Shown piece after piece: positions 45,727 through 53,224 of a stretch of DNA of 64,000 nt. Positions within the stretch are counted from its first letter, which is position 1; the number at the start of each line of letters is the position of its first letter. The notes beneath the pieces are model-generated. The model saw only the letters and a program-made list of their open reading frames with translations, was not told where the DNA came from and made no database searches. Position numbers and translations under genes: made by a program. Source of the DNA: Gemmatimonadota bacterium (GTDB taxonomy: Bacteria; Gemmatimonadota; Gemmatimonadetes; Longimicrobiales; Gaopeijiaceae); assembly GCA_022571515.1 (NCBI GenBank), contig JACZXQ010000016.1:1-64000 (forward strand), given 5' to 3'.

Positions 45727-47385
45727 TCAGCGGTTGCCGATGATCTCCTTGAGGATCCACCCGTCGGGATCGAAGGTGACGCCCGTCGGGGCTCGAGGCA
45801 ATGAGATGCGCACGGCCTGTTCTCTGCCGCGAACCTCTATCGACCTTCTCACCGAACGGCCGGGCAGGTCGAATTCCACATCGACCGTGAAGCGGAACGT
45901 CGGCCACGACTTGCGCTGTTCCTGGCGAATCCGGATTTCGAGCTCGCGACTTCCCGCGAGCCACTCGGTCGAGATCGCGAGGCGCGGATACCCAGGCTCG
46001 TGCACCCATTGCCTGAAGAACCATTCCAGATCCTGACCAGAGACCTCCTCCATGGCCCGCTGGAAGTCGGCGGTCAGGATCACGTCCCCCGCATGGCGAC
46101 CGTAATATTCGCGGATTCCCGTGAAGAAGTCCTCGTCCCCGAGTACTCCCCGAAGCATGTGCAGGACCCACGCGCCCTTCTGGTAGTTGTTGCGGTTGAG
46201 CAGGTCCATGAGGTTACGTTCGGGCCGTACGATCGGCTGGCTGACATCGTCCGAAGAGACGTAGGTGCGGCGGCTCTCCTCCATGCGCCTGCGGAAGTCG
46301 TCCGTACCGTCGGCCTCTTCGAAGAAGAGCGCGCCGAAATAGGTCGCGAAACCCTCGGAGAGCCAAAGATGCGACCACTCGGCCTCGGTCACCGAATCCC
46401 CGAACCACTGGTGGGCGATCTCGTGCGAGACCGTTCCTTCGGCCATGGTGCCCCGAGCGATCGCCTCTTCCGAGTAGAAGATGGCCGAGGCATTCTCCAT
46501 GCCGCCAAAGCGCGTGGCCGATTGGACGTTGGCCAGCTTCGCGAACGGGAAGGGGCCTATCAGGTCGGCGAAGAAATCGACCATCTGTGGTGCTCGGGCG
46601 AAGAGCTCCGCGGCGAACGTGGTGTCGGCCGGGTAGACCCAGAAGGACACGTCGATGCACCCGTCGTCGCGCATGGTCGCTGGGGCCCGGCCACAGGCTG
46701 CGGTACCCACGCTGCGTATGACGAATTCGCTCGCGCCGACCACCATGTTGTACGTGGAGACCGGCACGCTGCTTTCCCATCTCCACGTGCGGCGGTCTCC
46801 CGCGCCGCCCAGCGCATCGGAGTCCGTCGGGCTCGGTTCGCCGACCATGCGGCCGTTGGCCACGACGCTCCAGGCGGAGGGGGCGTGCACGGTGAAGCGG
46901 ACGGTGGCCTTGTCGGACGGGTGATCGATGGACGGCAGCCAGAAGCGGGCGCGATCGGGCCAGTTGTCCACGAACGCGGAGCGGACACCGTGGACGTTGT
47001 TCCGTAGGATCAGCCCGTCGACGGGCGAGCCGCCGTAAAGAACCTCGACGACGAGCTCGTCACCCACCTCGGCGCTCGGCGGAATGGCGATCCCCAGGGT
47101 GCCTCGGTCTCGCCGAAACGGCGTGTCGGCCCCGTCGATGCGCACCCACTCGACCTCGAGGCCGGACAGATCCAGCGGCAGCTCCGAGGGCCGGGGGTCT
47201 TGAAGGGCGAGCCGAATCGAGACGCGTCCCTGGAAGAATGCCCCCGAGCGTTCGAGCGAGAGTTCCACGTCGTAGCCGAGCACGTCGATGCCCGGAACGG
47301 CCGCCGGGGGCGCCGGCACGCTTCCGAGTCCCAGCATGGCCGTTACCACAGCGGCGGCGGCCGGTCGCCGGGATCCGCCAGTCAT
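45727..47385 (-). CDS. M1 family zinc aminopeptidase
   Basis: A 552-residue secreted protein with a signal peptide (AAAAVVTAMLGLGSVPA). The M1 beta-domain is followed by the GMENA substrate-binding motif (about 300-304) and the zinc site HEIAHQWFGDSVTE with its downstream glutamate in LWLSEGFATYF. It trims N-terminal residues from peptides, probably in the periplasm. ATG 47385 overlaps the response-regulator stop by four bases (ATGA), so the two genes are translationally coupled. The C-terminal domain is shorter than in PepN. Confidence 0.92.
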   Translation of the reverse strand: MTGGSRRPAAAAVVTAMLGLGSVPAPPAAVPGIDVLGYDVELSLERSGAFFQGRVSIRLALQDPRPSELPLDLSGLEVEWVRIDGADTPFRRDRGTLGIAIPPSAEVGDELVVEVLYGGSPVDGLILRNNVHGVRSAFVDNWPDRARFWLPSIDHPSDKATVRFTVHAPSAWSVVANGRMVGEPSPTDSDALGGAGDRRTWRWESSVPVSTYNMVVGASEFVIRSVGTAACGRAPATMRDDGCIDVSFWVYPADTTFAAELFARAPQMVDFFADLIGPFPFAKLANVQSATRFGGMENASAIFYSEEAIARGTMAEGTVSHEIAHQWFGDSVTEAEWSHLWLSEGFATYFGALFFEEADGTDDFRRRMEESRRTYVSSDDVSQPIVRPERNLMDLLNRNNYQKGAWVLHMLRGVLGDEDFFTGIREYYGRHAGDVILTADFQRAMEEVSGQDLEWFFRQWVHEPGYPRLAISTEWLAGSRELEIRIRQEQRKSWPTFRFTVDVEFDLPGRSVRRSIEVRGREQAVRISLPRAPTGVTFDPDGWILKEIIGNR

Positions 47386-48407
47386 ACTCCGCGGGCCCTC
47401 ACATCCTCCAGGGGCTCGACGAGCGGCTCGTCGTCGAAGCGCGACCAGTAGCGCGCCGCGGCCATCACGTAGTCCCGGCTTACGTTCTTGAGGTTACAGT
47501 TCTCGTAGGCGGAGACCGCATCCATCTTGGCTTTCAGGTAGGAGCTCACCGGCCGGAGCATGGTTGGCTTGTACTCCATGCTCGAGGTGGGCCCCTCGTA
47601 TGCCAGGAGCTGGTCGACGTCGCTTCCGGCGGTCGTGCAGACGCGGAACGTGTTGATGCGGTTCTGCTCGCGGTCATTTTCGGAGGGCATGTAGATGACC
47701 GACGGCTTCATCTCTTCAATCAGCCCGAGGAGGACCTTGGCAGCTCCTCGGATGTTCATGCCCCCCGGCTCCACGACGTCACCGAACATGAGCCTGCCGC
47801 CAAGTTGGTCCGCGGCCTTCTGGGCGGCTGTGCTGAGACAGTCGCTCCCGTCCAGCGAGCCCCCCGCGATCACAAGGATCGTGACGTCCTGACCTGACTC
47901 CACGTGGTGGATCAGGCTTCCCGCGCAGCCGATCTCGATGTCGCCGGGTCGGGCGCCGACCGCGATCACGGACCCCGGACGGGTGGGCTCCCGTGTCCCC
48001 CCCAGCTCGATGAACTCCGACACCCTCGAGAGCAACTCGTCCTTATCGAGCGGCTTACTGAGCACGTACTTGGCGCCCACCCGAAACGCCTGGTCGTGAT
48101 AGACCTGACCCGTGTAGGTGGTGATCGCAATCACAGGCAGGTCCGGGTGCAGTCTCGCCGCCTCCTTGATGACTTCGATACCGTCCTGGCCCGGGAGGTT
48201 CAGATCGACCAGGGCCAGCGCCCATTCACCCTTCGCCAGGGCCTCGATCGCCTGATCACCGTCCTGCGCAAGCACGATCTCGAAGTTTCCGGCTTGCAAC
48301 AGAGCCGTCTTGACGAGGAGAGCATCGTCCATCGTGTCTTCAACCAGCAGGACCCTGAGTCTTTGGTGTGATGCGGTCACGTCGAAGCAACGCTCCTCGG
48401 TCGGCAC
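47382..48407 (-). CDS. Response regulator fused to PIG-L-like deacetylase domain with degenerate metal site
   Basis: A 341-residue protein. Residues 15-135 are a CheY-like receiver: acidic pair E23/D24, phospho-acceptor Asp68 (VDLNLPGQDG), and Lys118 (LSKPLD). Residues about 145-325 match the PIG-L/LmbE N-acetylglucosaminyl deacetylase fold. In active members the zinc motif reads HPDD; here it is GARPGDIEIGC (Arg152, Gly155). The second ligand stretch, normally NDxHxDHR, reads NDREQNR. So the zinc ligands are largely lost. GTG 48407 is used; GTG 48380 is possible. The output may be binding rather than catalysis. It is coupled to the M1 peptidase; no histidine kinase is adjacent. Confidence 0.82.
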   Translation of the reverse strand: MPTEERCFDVTASHQRLRVLLVEDTMDDALLVKTALLQAGNFEIVLAQDGDQAIEALAKGEWALALVDLNLPGQDGIEVIKEAARLHPDLPVIAITTYTGQVYHDQAFRVGAKYVLSKPLDKDELLSRVSEFIELGGTREPTRPGSVIAVGARPGDIEIGCAGSLIHHVESGQDVTILVIAGGSLDGSDCLSTAAQKAADQLGGRLMFGDVVEPGGMNIRGAAKVLLGLIEEMKPSVIYMPSENDREQNRINTFRVCTTAGSDVDQLLAYEGPTSSMEYKPTMLRPVSSYLKAKMDAVSAYENCNLKNVSRDYVMAAARYWSRFDDEPLVEPLEDVRARGV

Positions 48408-48538
48408 ATGTCGGTGGGGCTTGTAGATGATCTAATTGTATGATGGGAGCCATGGTCGCGCACGCGCGGACGTCGCTCCCTCGGACCTCCCGTTCGCATT
48501 TGCTCCAACAGCATCGGCCAGCGGTCGAGCGGTCGAAG

Positions 48539-49747
48539 TCAATCCGCGGCCGCCATCGCCGGATGTAGCTCCGGCTCGGGCACCATCAGCCACACGATGA
48601 TGCCCATCCCGAGCACCGAGACGGCCGCGATGATCGTGTTGCTCCGATAGCCGTACTGGGCGAAGAGCGGCCCGGCCACGGCGCCGCCGAAGGCGAAGCC
48701 GATCTGTCCCAGCGCAACCGTCAGGCTGAGGAGGGACCCCCTACGCTCGTCGCCCACCAGCGCTGTGAGAAGCGCTGAGAAGGGGCTGATTCGCATCGCT
48801 ACCAGGATCATCACGGCGAAGAACAGCGGGTACGCCATCCAGAACTCCTGGACGAGCACGGTGGTGAGCAGCATCGTGATGGAAAGCCCGACGCAGGAGA
48901 GGATCACGATCTTCTTGCGCCCGATCCGGTCCGAGAGCTTTCCGGCTTGCGGGCCAGCGATCACGTTCGCGATACCACCCACCATGAACAGAATGGCGAT
49001 TCCTCCGGACGTGGCTCCCAGGCTGCGTTCCAGCCAGGTCGGGAAGTACACCACGTAGAACGATACTCCCAGGAACATCATGAAGAACGCGAGGACTGCC
49101 GCCGCAATCTCCTTTTGGCGCAGCATATCCGCATAGCCGGCCACGGCGCGCTTGAACGTCAGGCGGCCCTCCGTCCGTTTCACGTCGGGCTGGGGCACCT
49201 TCGCCCAGATCAAGATGTAGGTAAGCGCCATGGTCACGGCGAACAGGTAGAACGGCGCCCTGAATCCGAACGTGCCCGCGAGCAGAATGCCGATCGGGAT
49301 GCCCGCGATCTGGCCGAAGGCCGTACCACTCATGACCCAGCCGGTCGCCCACCCACGGCGCCCGTACGGGAAGTAATCACCCACATACGAGACTGCGGCT
49401 CCGCTCAGGATTCCGCCGGCCATCCCCGCCAGCACACGCAAGACCAGGAACGACAGATACCCGGAGATGAAGTGGTGGAGAGAGAGGGCCACCGCCATGG
49501 CGGCGGTTCCAAAGAGCAGGATCCGGCGCCTCCCGATCTTGTCAGACACCGGGCCCGCGATGATGGCGAAGACGCCTACCATGAGAGCGTAGGCCGAGAC
49601 GAGCGTGCCCAGAACGGCGTCGGTGATGTTGAGCTCTTCGCCGATCTGGGGGAGGATCGGTGACATGATCATGATCTGACTGCTGGCGCTGAAGACCAAG
49701 AGCCAGAGGGCGAAGACGATCAGTCCCTCGGAGGACCTGTGAGGCAC
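48539..49747 (-). CDS. Major facilitator superfamily transporter
   Basis: A 402-residue, 12-helix MFS protein. The loop motif DKIGRRRILLFG (between helices 2 and 3) and its repeat DRIGRKKIVIL in the second half are intact. The N-terminal LVFSASSQIMIMSPILPQIG matches drug/metabolite-efflux MFS members. GTG 49747 is eight bases after the SDR gene on the same strand, so they likely form an operon. The substrate is unknown; export of a small metabolite is the default family reading. Confidence 0.88.
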   Translation of the reverse strand: MPHRSSEGLIVFALWLLVFSASSQIMIMSPILPQIGEELNITDAVLGTLVSAYALMVGVFAIIAGPVSDKIGRRRILLFGTAAMAVALSLHHFISGYLSFLVLRVLAGMAGGILSGAAVSYVGDYFPYGRRGWATGWVMSGTAFGQIAGIPIGILLAGTFGFRAPFYLFAVTMALTYILIWAKVPQPDVKRTEGRLTFKRAVAGYADMLRQKEIAAAVLAFFMMFLGVSFYVVYFPTWLERSLGATSGGIAILFMVGGIANVIAGPQAGKLSDRIGRKKIVILSCVGLSITMLLTTVLVQEFWMAYPLFFAVMILVAMRISPFSALLTALVGDERRGSLLSLTVALGQIGFAFGGAVAGPLFAQYGYRSNTIIAAVSVLGMGIIVWLMVPEPELHPAMAAAD

Positions 49748-49755
49748 TAGGCTTG

Positions 49756-50526
49756 CTATGCCTTGTGCAGGACGTGGGCGCTGCGCTGATCGGTCGGCAG
49801 GATCACGAGGTCCAGGATGTCCACGTGCTCGGGCCGGTTCGCCACGAATACCACGGCCTCGGCCACATCCTCGCCTCTCAGGGGTGTGTAGCCCTCGTAA
49901 ACGGTGGCCGCCCGCTCGGTGTCTCCGCGGAAGCGGACCTCCGAGAACTCGGTCTCGACCAATCCGGGATCGACGCTGGAGATTCTTACTTTGGTACCGG
50001 CCAAATCGACGTTCATCCCTTCGGTTAGGGCTCGCACGGCGAACTTGGTGGCGTTGTAGACATTCCCAGACGGGTATACCTGGTGACCGGCAATACTGCC
50101 GATGTTGATCACGTGCCCGGAGTTGCGAGCAACCATCATGGGCAGGATCGCGCGCGTCATGTAGAGGAGACCTTTGATGTTCGTGTCGATCATTTCCTCC
50201 CAGTCCTCCACGTCCCCCTCGTGCAGTTTGCTCATGCCGAGTGCCTTGCCGGCGTTGTTGAGCAAGATGTCGGGCACCCTCCCGTCCGCTTCGAGCTCGG
50301 CGGCCAGCTCCAGAGCGGCTGCGAACGAGCGGACATCGAACACCTTCGTCAACACAAAGATGCCGTGGGCTCGTTCCAATTCCCGCTTCAGGGCGTCGAG
50401 ACGCTCCTCACGACGCGCGAGCAGGATCAGATTCACCTCCATCGCCGCGAACGCCTGCGCGCACGCTTTTCCGATTCCGGCCGTCGCACCGGTGATGAGC
50501 GCGGTCCTTCCCTTGATCCGGTTCAT
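49756..50526 (-). CDS. Short-chain dehydrogenase/reductase
   Basis: A 256-residue classical SDR. It has TGATAGIGKA (about 12-21) as the dinucleotide-binding loop, NNAGKALG, and the active-site Ser in NIGSIAGHQ with YNATK (Tyr-x3-Lys). The arginine after the second strand (LARREERLD) favours NADP. It resembles YdfG/serine 3-dehydrogenase-type enzymes. ATG 50526 faces the KAS III gene across 257 bases. The MFS transporter follows eight bases downstream. Exact substrate is unknown. Confidence 0.9.
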   Translation of the reverse strand: MNRIKGRTALITGATAGIGKACAQAFAAMEVNLILLARREERLDALKRELERAHGIFVLTKVFDVRSFAAALELAAELEADGRVPDILLNNAGKALGMSKLHEGDVEDWEEMIDTNIKGLLYMTRAILPMMVARNSGHVINIGSIAGHQVYPSGNVYNATKFAVRALTEGMNVDLAGTKVRISSVDPGLVETEFSEVRFRGDTERAATVYEGYTPLRGEDVAEAVVFVANRPEHVDILDLVILPTDQRSAHVLHKA

Positions 50527-50783
50527 AGGGTCTCCGGGACTAGCACCTTGTCTGGTCTGGCCCGGAAGGTCACTGGTTGCGAGGGGTGGGGCAATGGATG
50601 GGAGATGCTGGGGAGGGGTTGGAGTGTCGCCTCCGCTCGACGCGGATGCTCCTTCGGCGCCGCGTATCCCCTAGACTCCGCGACGGTCGTGCAACGCGCG
50701 ACCAGGGCGCCGGCTTTTGACCGCGGTATGGCGACTCCAGTACGTTCCCACCGGCCTTGACGGGCAAAACGCCGAGAGGTTCT

Positions 50784-51869
50784 ATGAGCGAGGACATCTA
50801 CACAGTGATTCTCGCCGCGGGGAGTTATATCCCCTCGCGGAGGGTCAGCAACGCGGATTTCTTGCAGTCCGAGTTTTTCGAGGAGTATGGCAAGCCATAC
50901 GATCCTTCGAGAATCGGTACGATTGTGAAGAAATTCGAGGCCATCACCGACATCGTCGAGAGACGCCATGTGGACGATGATCTAGTCACGTCGGACATGG
51001 CTACCCACGCGGCGCAGAAGGCCTTGGCCAACTCGGGAATGGACAGGGAGTCACTCGACTACATCATTTTTGCGCACAATTTCGGTGACCTGCGGGCAGA
51101 CAATCGAAGGTCGGACTTCGTGCCGAGCCTCGCCGCCAGGGTCAAGCAGAATCTGGAGATACACAACCCGAGTTGCGTTGCCTACGACCTTCCGTTCGGA
51201 TGTGCCGGCTGGCTGCTGGGTGTGATCCAGGCGGACTACTACATCAGGTCCGGCGACGCGAAGCGGGCCTTGGTGATCGGGGCCGAGACGCTGTCCCGCG
51301 TGTCTGATCCTCACGATCGCGACAGCATGCTCTACTCCGACGGGGCGGGTTGCGTGATTCTGGAAGCGCGATCCAGCGAGGAACCGGTGGGTGTCCTGGC
51401 GCACGCTACCAGATCCGACACCCTCGAGCACGCTTCACTGATGTGGATGGGAAGATCGTTCAATCCCGATTTCAACGGCGATGCTCTTTTTCTCAAGATG
51501 CATGGTCGCAAGCTCTACGAGTACGCTGTGACCAAGGTCCCGGAACTCGTACGCGAGAATCTCGACAAGGCGGGTGTGGGGCTCGGTGAGGTGGACAAGA
51601 TTCTCATGCATCAGGCTAACGCTAAGATGAACGGTGCGATCCTCAAGCGTCTTTTCTCGCTGGAAGGAGATGGCGATGTGCCTGCCGGCATCATGCCCAT
51701 GACGATCTCCTGTCTTGGGAACAGCTCCGTGGCGACGCTTCCTACGCTGCTCGACTTGATCCTGGAAGGCGGCCTCGACGGCCAGACCTTGGAGAGCGGA
51801 GATCTGGTTGTTCTTACCGCGGTCGGCGCGGGCATGAACATCAGTTCGATGGTGTACAGGTGGCCCTGA
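50784..51869 (+). CDS. 3-oxoacyl-ACP synthase III-type ketosynthase
   Basis: A 361-residue thiolase-fold ketosynthase of the FabH type. The triad is Cys140 (PFGCAGW), His276 (HQANAKMN) and Asn313 (LGNSSVATLP). It condenses an acyl-CoA primer with a malonyl-ACP. The N-terminus (YIPSRRVSN) and DGAGCVILEA are typical. It is divergent from FabH of the fab operon in having no fabD/fabG neighbour, so it may belong to secondary lipid or pigment synthesis. ATG 50784 has GAGAGG four bases upstream; the longer frame from 50757 lacks a ribosome site. Confidence 0.9.
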   Translation: MSEDIYTVILAAGSYIPSRRVSNADFLQSEFFEEYGKPYDPSRIGTIVKKFEAITDIVERRHVDDDLVTSDMATHAAQKALANSGMDRESLDYIIFAHNFGDLRADNRRSDFVPSLAARVKQNLEIHNPSCVAYDLPFGCAGWLLGVIQADYYIRSGDAKRALVIGAETLSRVSDPHDRDSMLYSDGAGCVILEARSSEEPVGVLAHATRSDTLEHASLMWMGRSFNPDFNGDALFLKMHGRKLYEYAVTKVPELVRENLDKAGVGLGEVDKILMHQANAKMNGAILKRLFSLEGDGDVPAGIMPMTISCLGNSSVATLPTLLDLILEGGLDGQTLESGDLVVLTAVGAGMNISSMVYRWP

Positions 51870-51875
51870 AGAAGA

Positions 51876-52703
51876 TCAGCGCTTGGTCCAGACCAGAACG
51901 ACCCCACAGGTAGGGGTGGTCCCACCGCTGATGTTGAGGTAGCCGAGCCCGGCCAGGCCCTGCCACCGAGGCGGGACGTTGCTGGACCCCGTGTAAACCT
52001 CGATCGCCTCGATCTCCTCCACGGTCAGCACGTCATCCAGGTTGGCGCCCCGGTAGACCCCATCGACCACGATCTGGAGCAGGCAATTCTCCGGTCCGTC
52101 GGCACGAAACGCACCGCGTGTCGAGCGCACCTCACCATTCCGGGTTACGACGCCGGGCAGTCTCCGCACAAGCTCTGAGGGTCTGACCGCCTGAAGCCTG
52201 CGGAGCTCCGCAACCTCGATGAAATGGCCGAACCCCCGCTGCTTCCGGTCATAGAACCCGTTGGCCCCGAGGGAACGCACGCGACGCTCCCCCTGAACCA
52301 GCAGTCCCGGGATTTGGACCGCATCAGGGGACAGCCGAATCTGGATGGCCATGACGGACGTGTTCGTGATCTCGATGTCGGTGACGTGCTCGGGCTTGTA
52401 GCTGAGCCGGTTGACCACCAGCGAGTAGGTCCCGAGTTCGACCGCGATGAAGAATCGACCCGCGCTGTCGGACAGGGCCCGGCCTACCACGTTCCCGGAG
52501 GAATCCGCGAGTACGACCTGGGCGGTGGCCACGGGTTGTCCGGACTCGTTGTCCAACAGTTTGCCCAAGACGGCCTGAGCGGTGATCCGACCTGGGAGGA
52601 GGGCGAGCAAAGTCAGGATCCATGCCGCGCACCATACGCCTGATGCCCGGTATCGATCTCGCCCCGGCTGGTGTGTCTTGTCCAATGTTCGAACCCTCTC
52701 CAT
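51876..52703 (-). CDS. Secreted carboxypeptidase-regulatory-like plus TonB-plug-like protein without barrel
   Basis: A 275-residue protein with a signal peptide ending near ITAQ (residue 43). A CarboxypepD_reg-like beta-sandwich (48-125; LLDNESGQPVATAQVVLADS) is followed by a plug-like domain (about 150-270; ELVRRLPGVVTRNG, LQIVVDGVY, VLTVEEIEAIEVYTG). These form the N-terminal part of SusC/TonB-dependent receptors, but the C-terminal 22-strand barrel is absent and the frame ends cleanly. The gene is therefore complete as a plug-only protein, which is common in Gemmatimonadota-like genomes. Its job is unknown. It is convergent with the KAS III gene. Confidence 0.8.
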   Translation of the reverse strand: MERVRTLDKTHQPGRDRYRASGVWCAAWILTLLALLPGRITAQAVLGKLLDNESGQPVATAQVVLADSSGNVVGRALSDSAGRFFIAVELGTYSLVVNRLSYKPEHVTDIEITNTSVMAIQIRLSPDAVQIPGLLVQGERRVRSLGANGFYDRKQRGFGHFIEVAELRRLQAVRPSELVRRLPGVVTRNGEVRSTRGAFRADGPENCLLQIVVDGVYRGANLDDVLTVEEIEAIEVYTGSSNVPPRWQGLAGLGYLNISGGTTPTCGVVLVWTKR

Positions 52704-52931
52704 GGCCGACTCTCGCTAGACCGTCTCATGCAATATACGCCACCGGGATACGAGATTTCACGGGCGACGGTCGACCCCGACCCGGGTTCGCTCCAAGAGC
52801 GCTTGCTCGAAAAAGCCTGCCAGCGGTCCAATCCTGATGGTATGGTGCAAGTGATCATGGGCGGCGGTTCATTGAGCCGAACATTGCACACCACATGGGT
52901 GTAGCCGAACGCGGCTGTGTGAGAAAAACGA

Positions 52932-53004
52932 TGGGGTGTAGCTCAATTGGCAGAGCGCCTGGCTGTTAACCAGGAGGTTGGTGGTTCAAATCCACCCGCC
53001 CCAG
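52932..53004 (+). tRNA. tRNA-Asn (anticodon GTT)
   Basis: A complete cloverleaf: acceptor TGGGGTG paired with CGCCCCA (one T-G wobble), D-arm GCTC/GAGC, anticodon stem CCTGG/CCAGG with loop CTGTTAA (anticodon GTT at 52965-52967), T-stem GGTGG/CCACC with loop TTCAAAT, and discriminator G. CCA is not encoded. It is the only tRNA found in the window. Confidence 0.95.
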
Positions 53005-53224
53005 TGGGATGAAGAGTAGGTAGGTAGCGGCTTTCTGGGCTTCGGCTTGGAGGGCCGTTTTTTGGGTGTGCAGTTCTAGGGTGGGTCCTCGCCGCGTACC
53101 AGGTCGCTGTAGGGGTTTGTCGCGGCGAGCCGGTCCACGAAGCTGGACACCGGGCCGTCGTGCTCCCCACTTTCCAGCCCATTCACGGTGTCCCTTCCGA
53201 TGGCTCACTCAGCAAGCGCTACCC

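Noticed and set aside
52943-53182. Open frame on the minus strand across tRNA-Asn with a GGFEPPTSW stretch
   Set aside because: It is the well-known translation artefact of the complement of a tRNA gene and not a protein.
53066-53224. Longer penicillin acylase start at 53066
   Set aside because: It gives an Arg/Pro-rich segment before a clean lipoprotein signal peptide at 53225.
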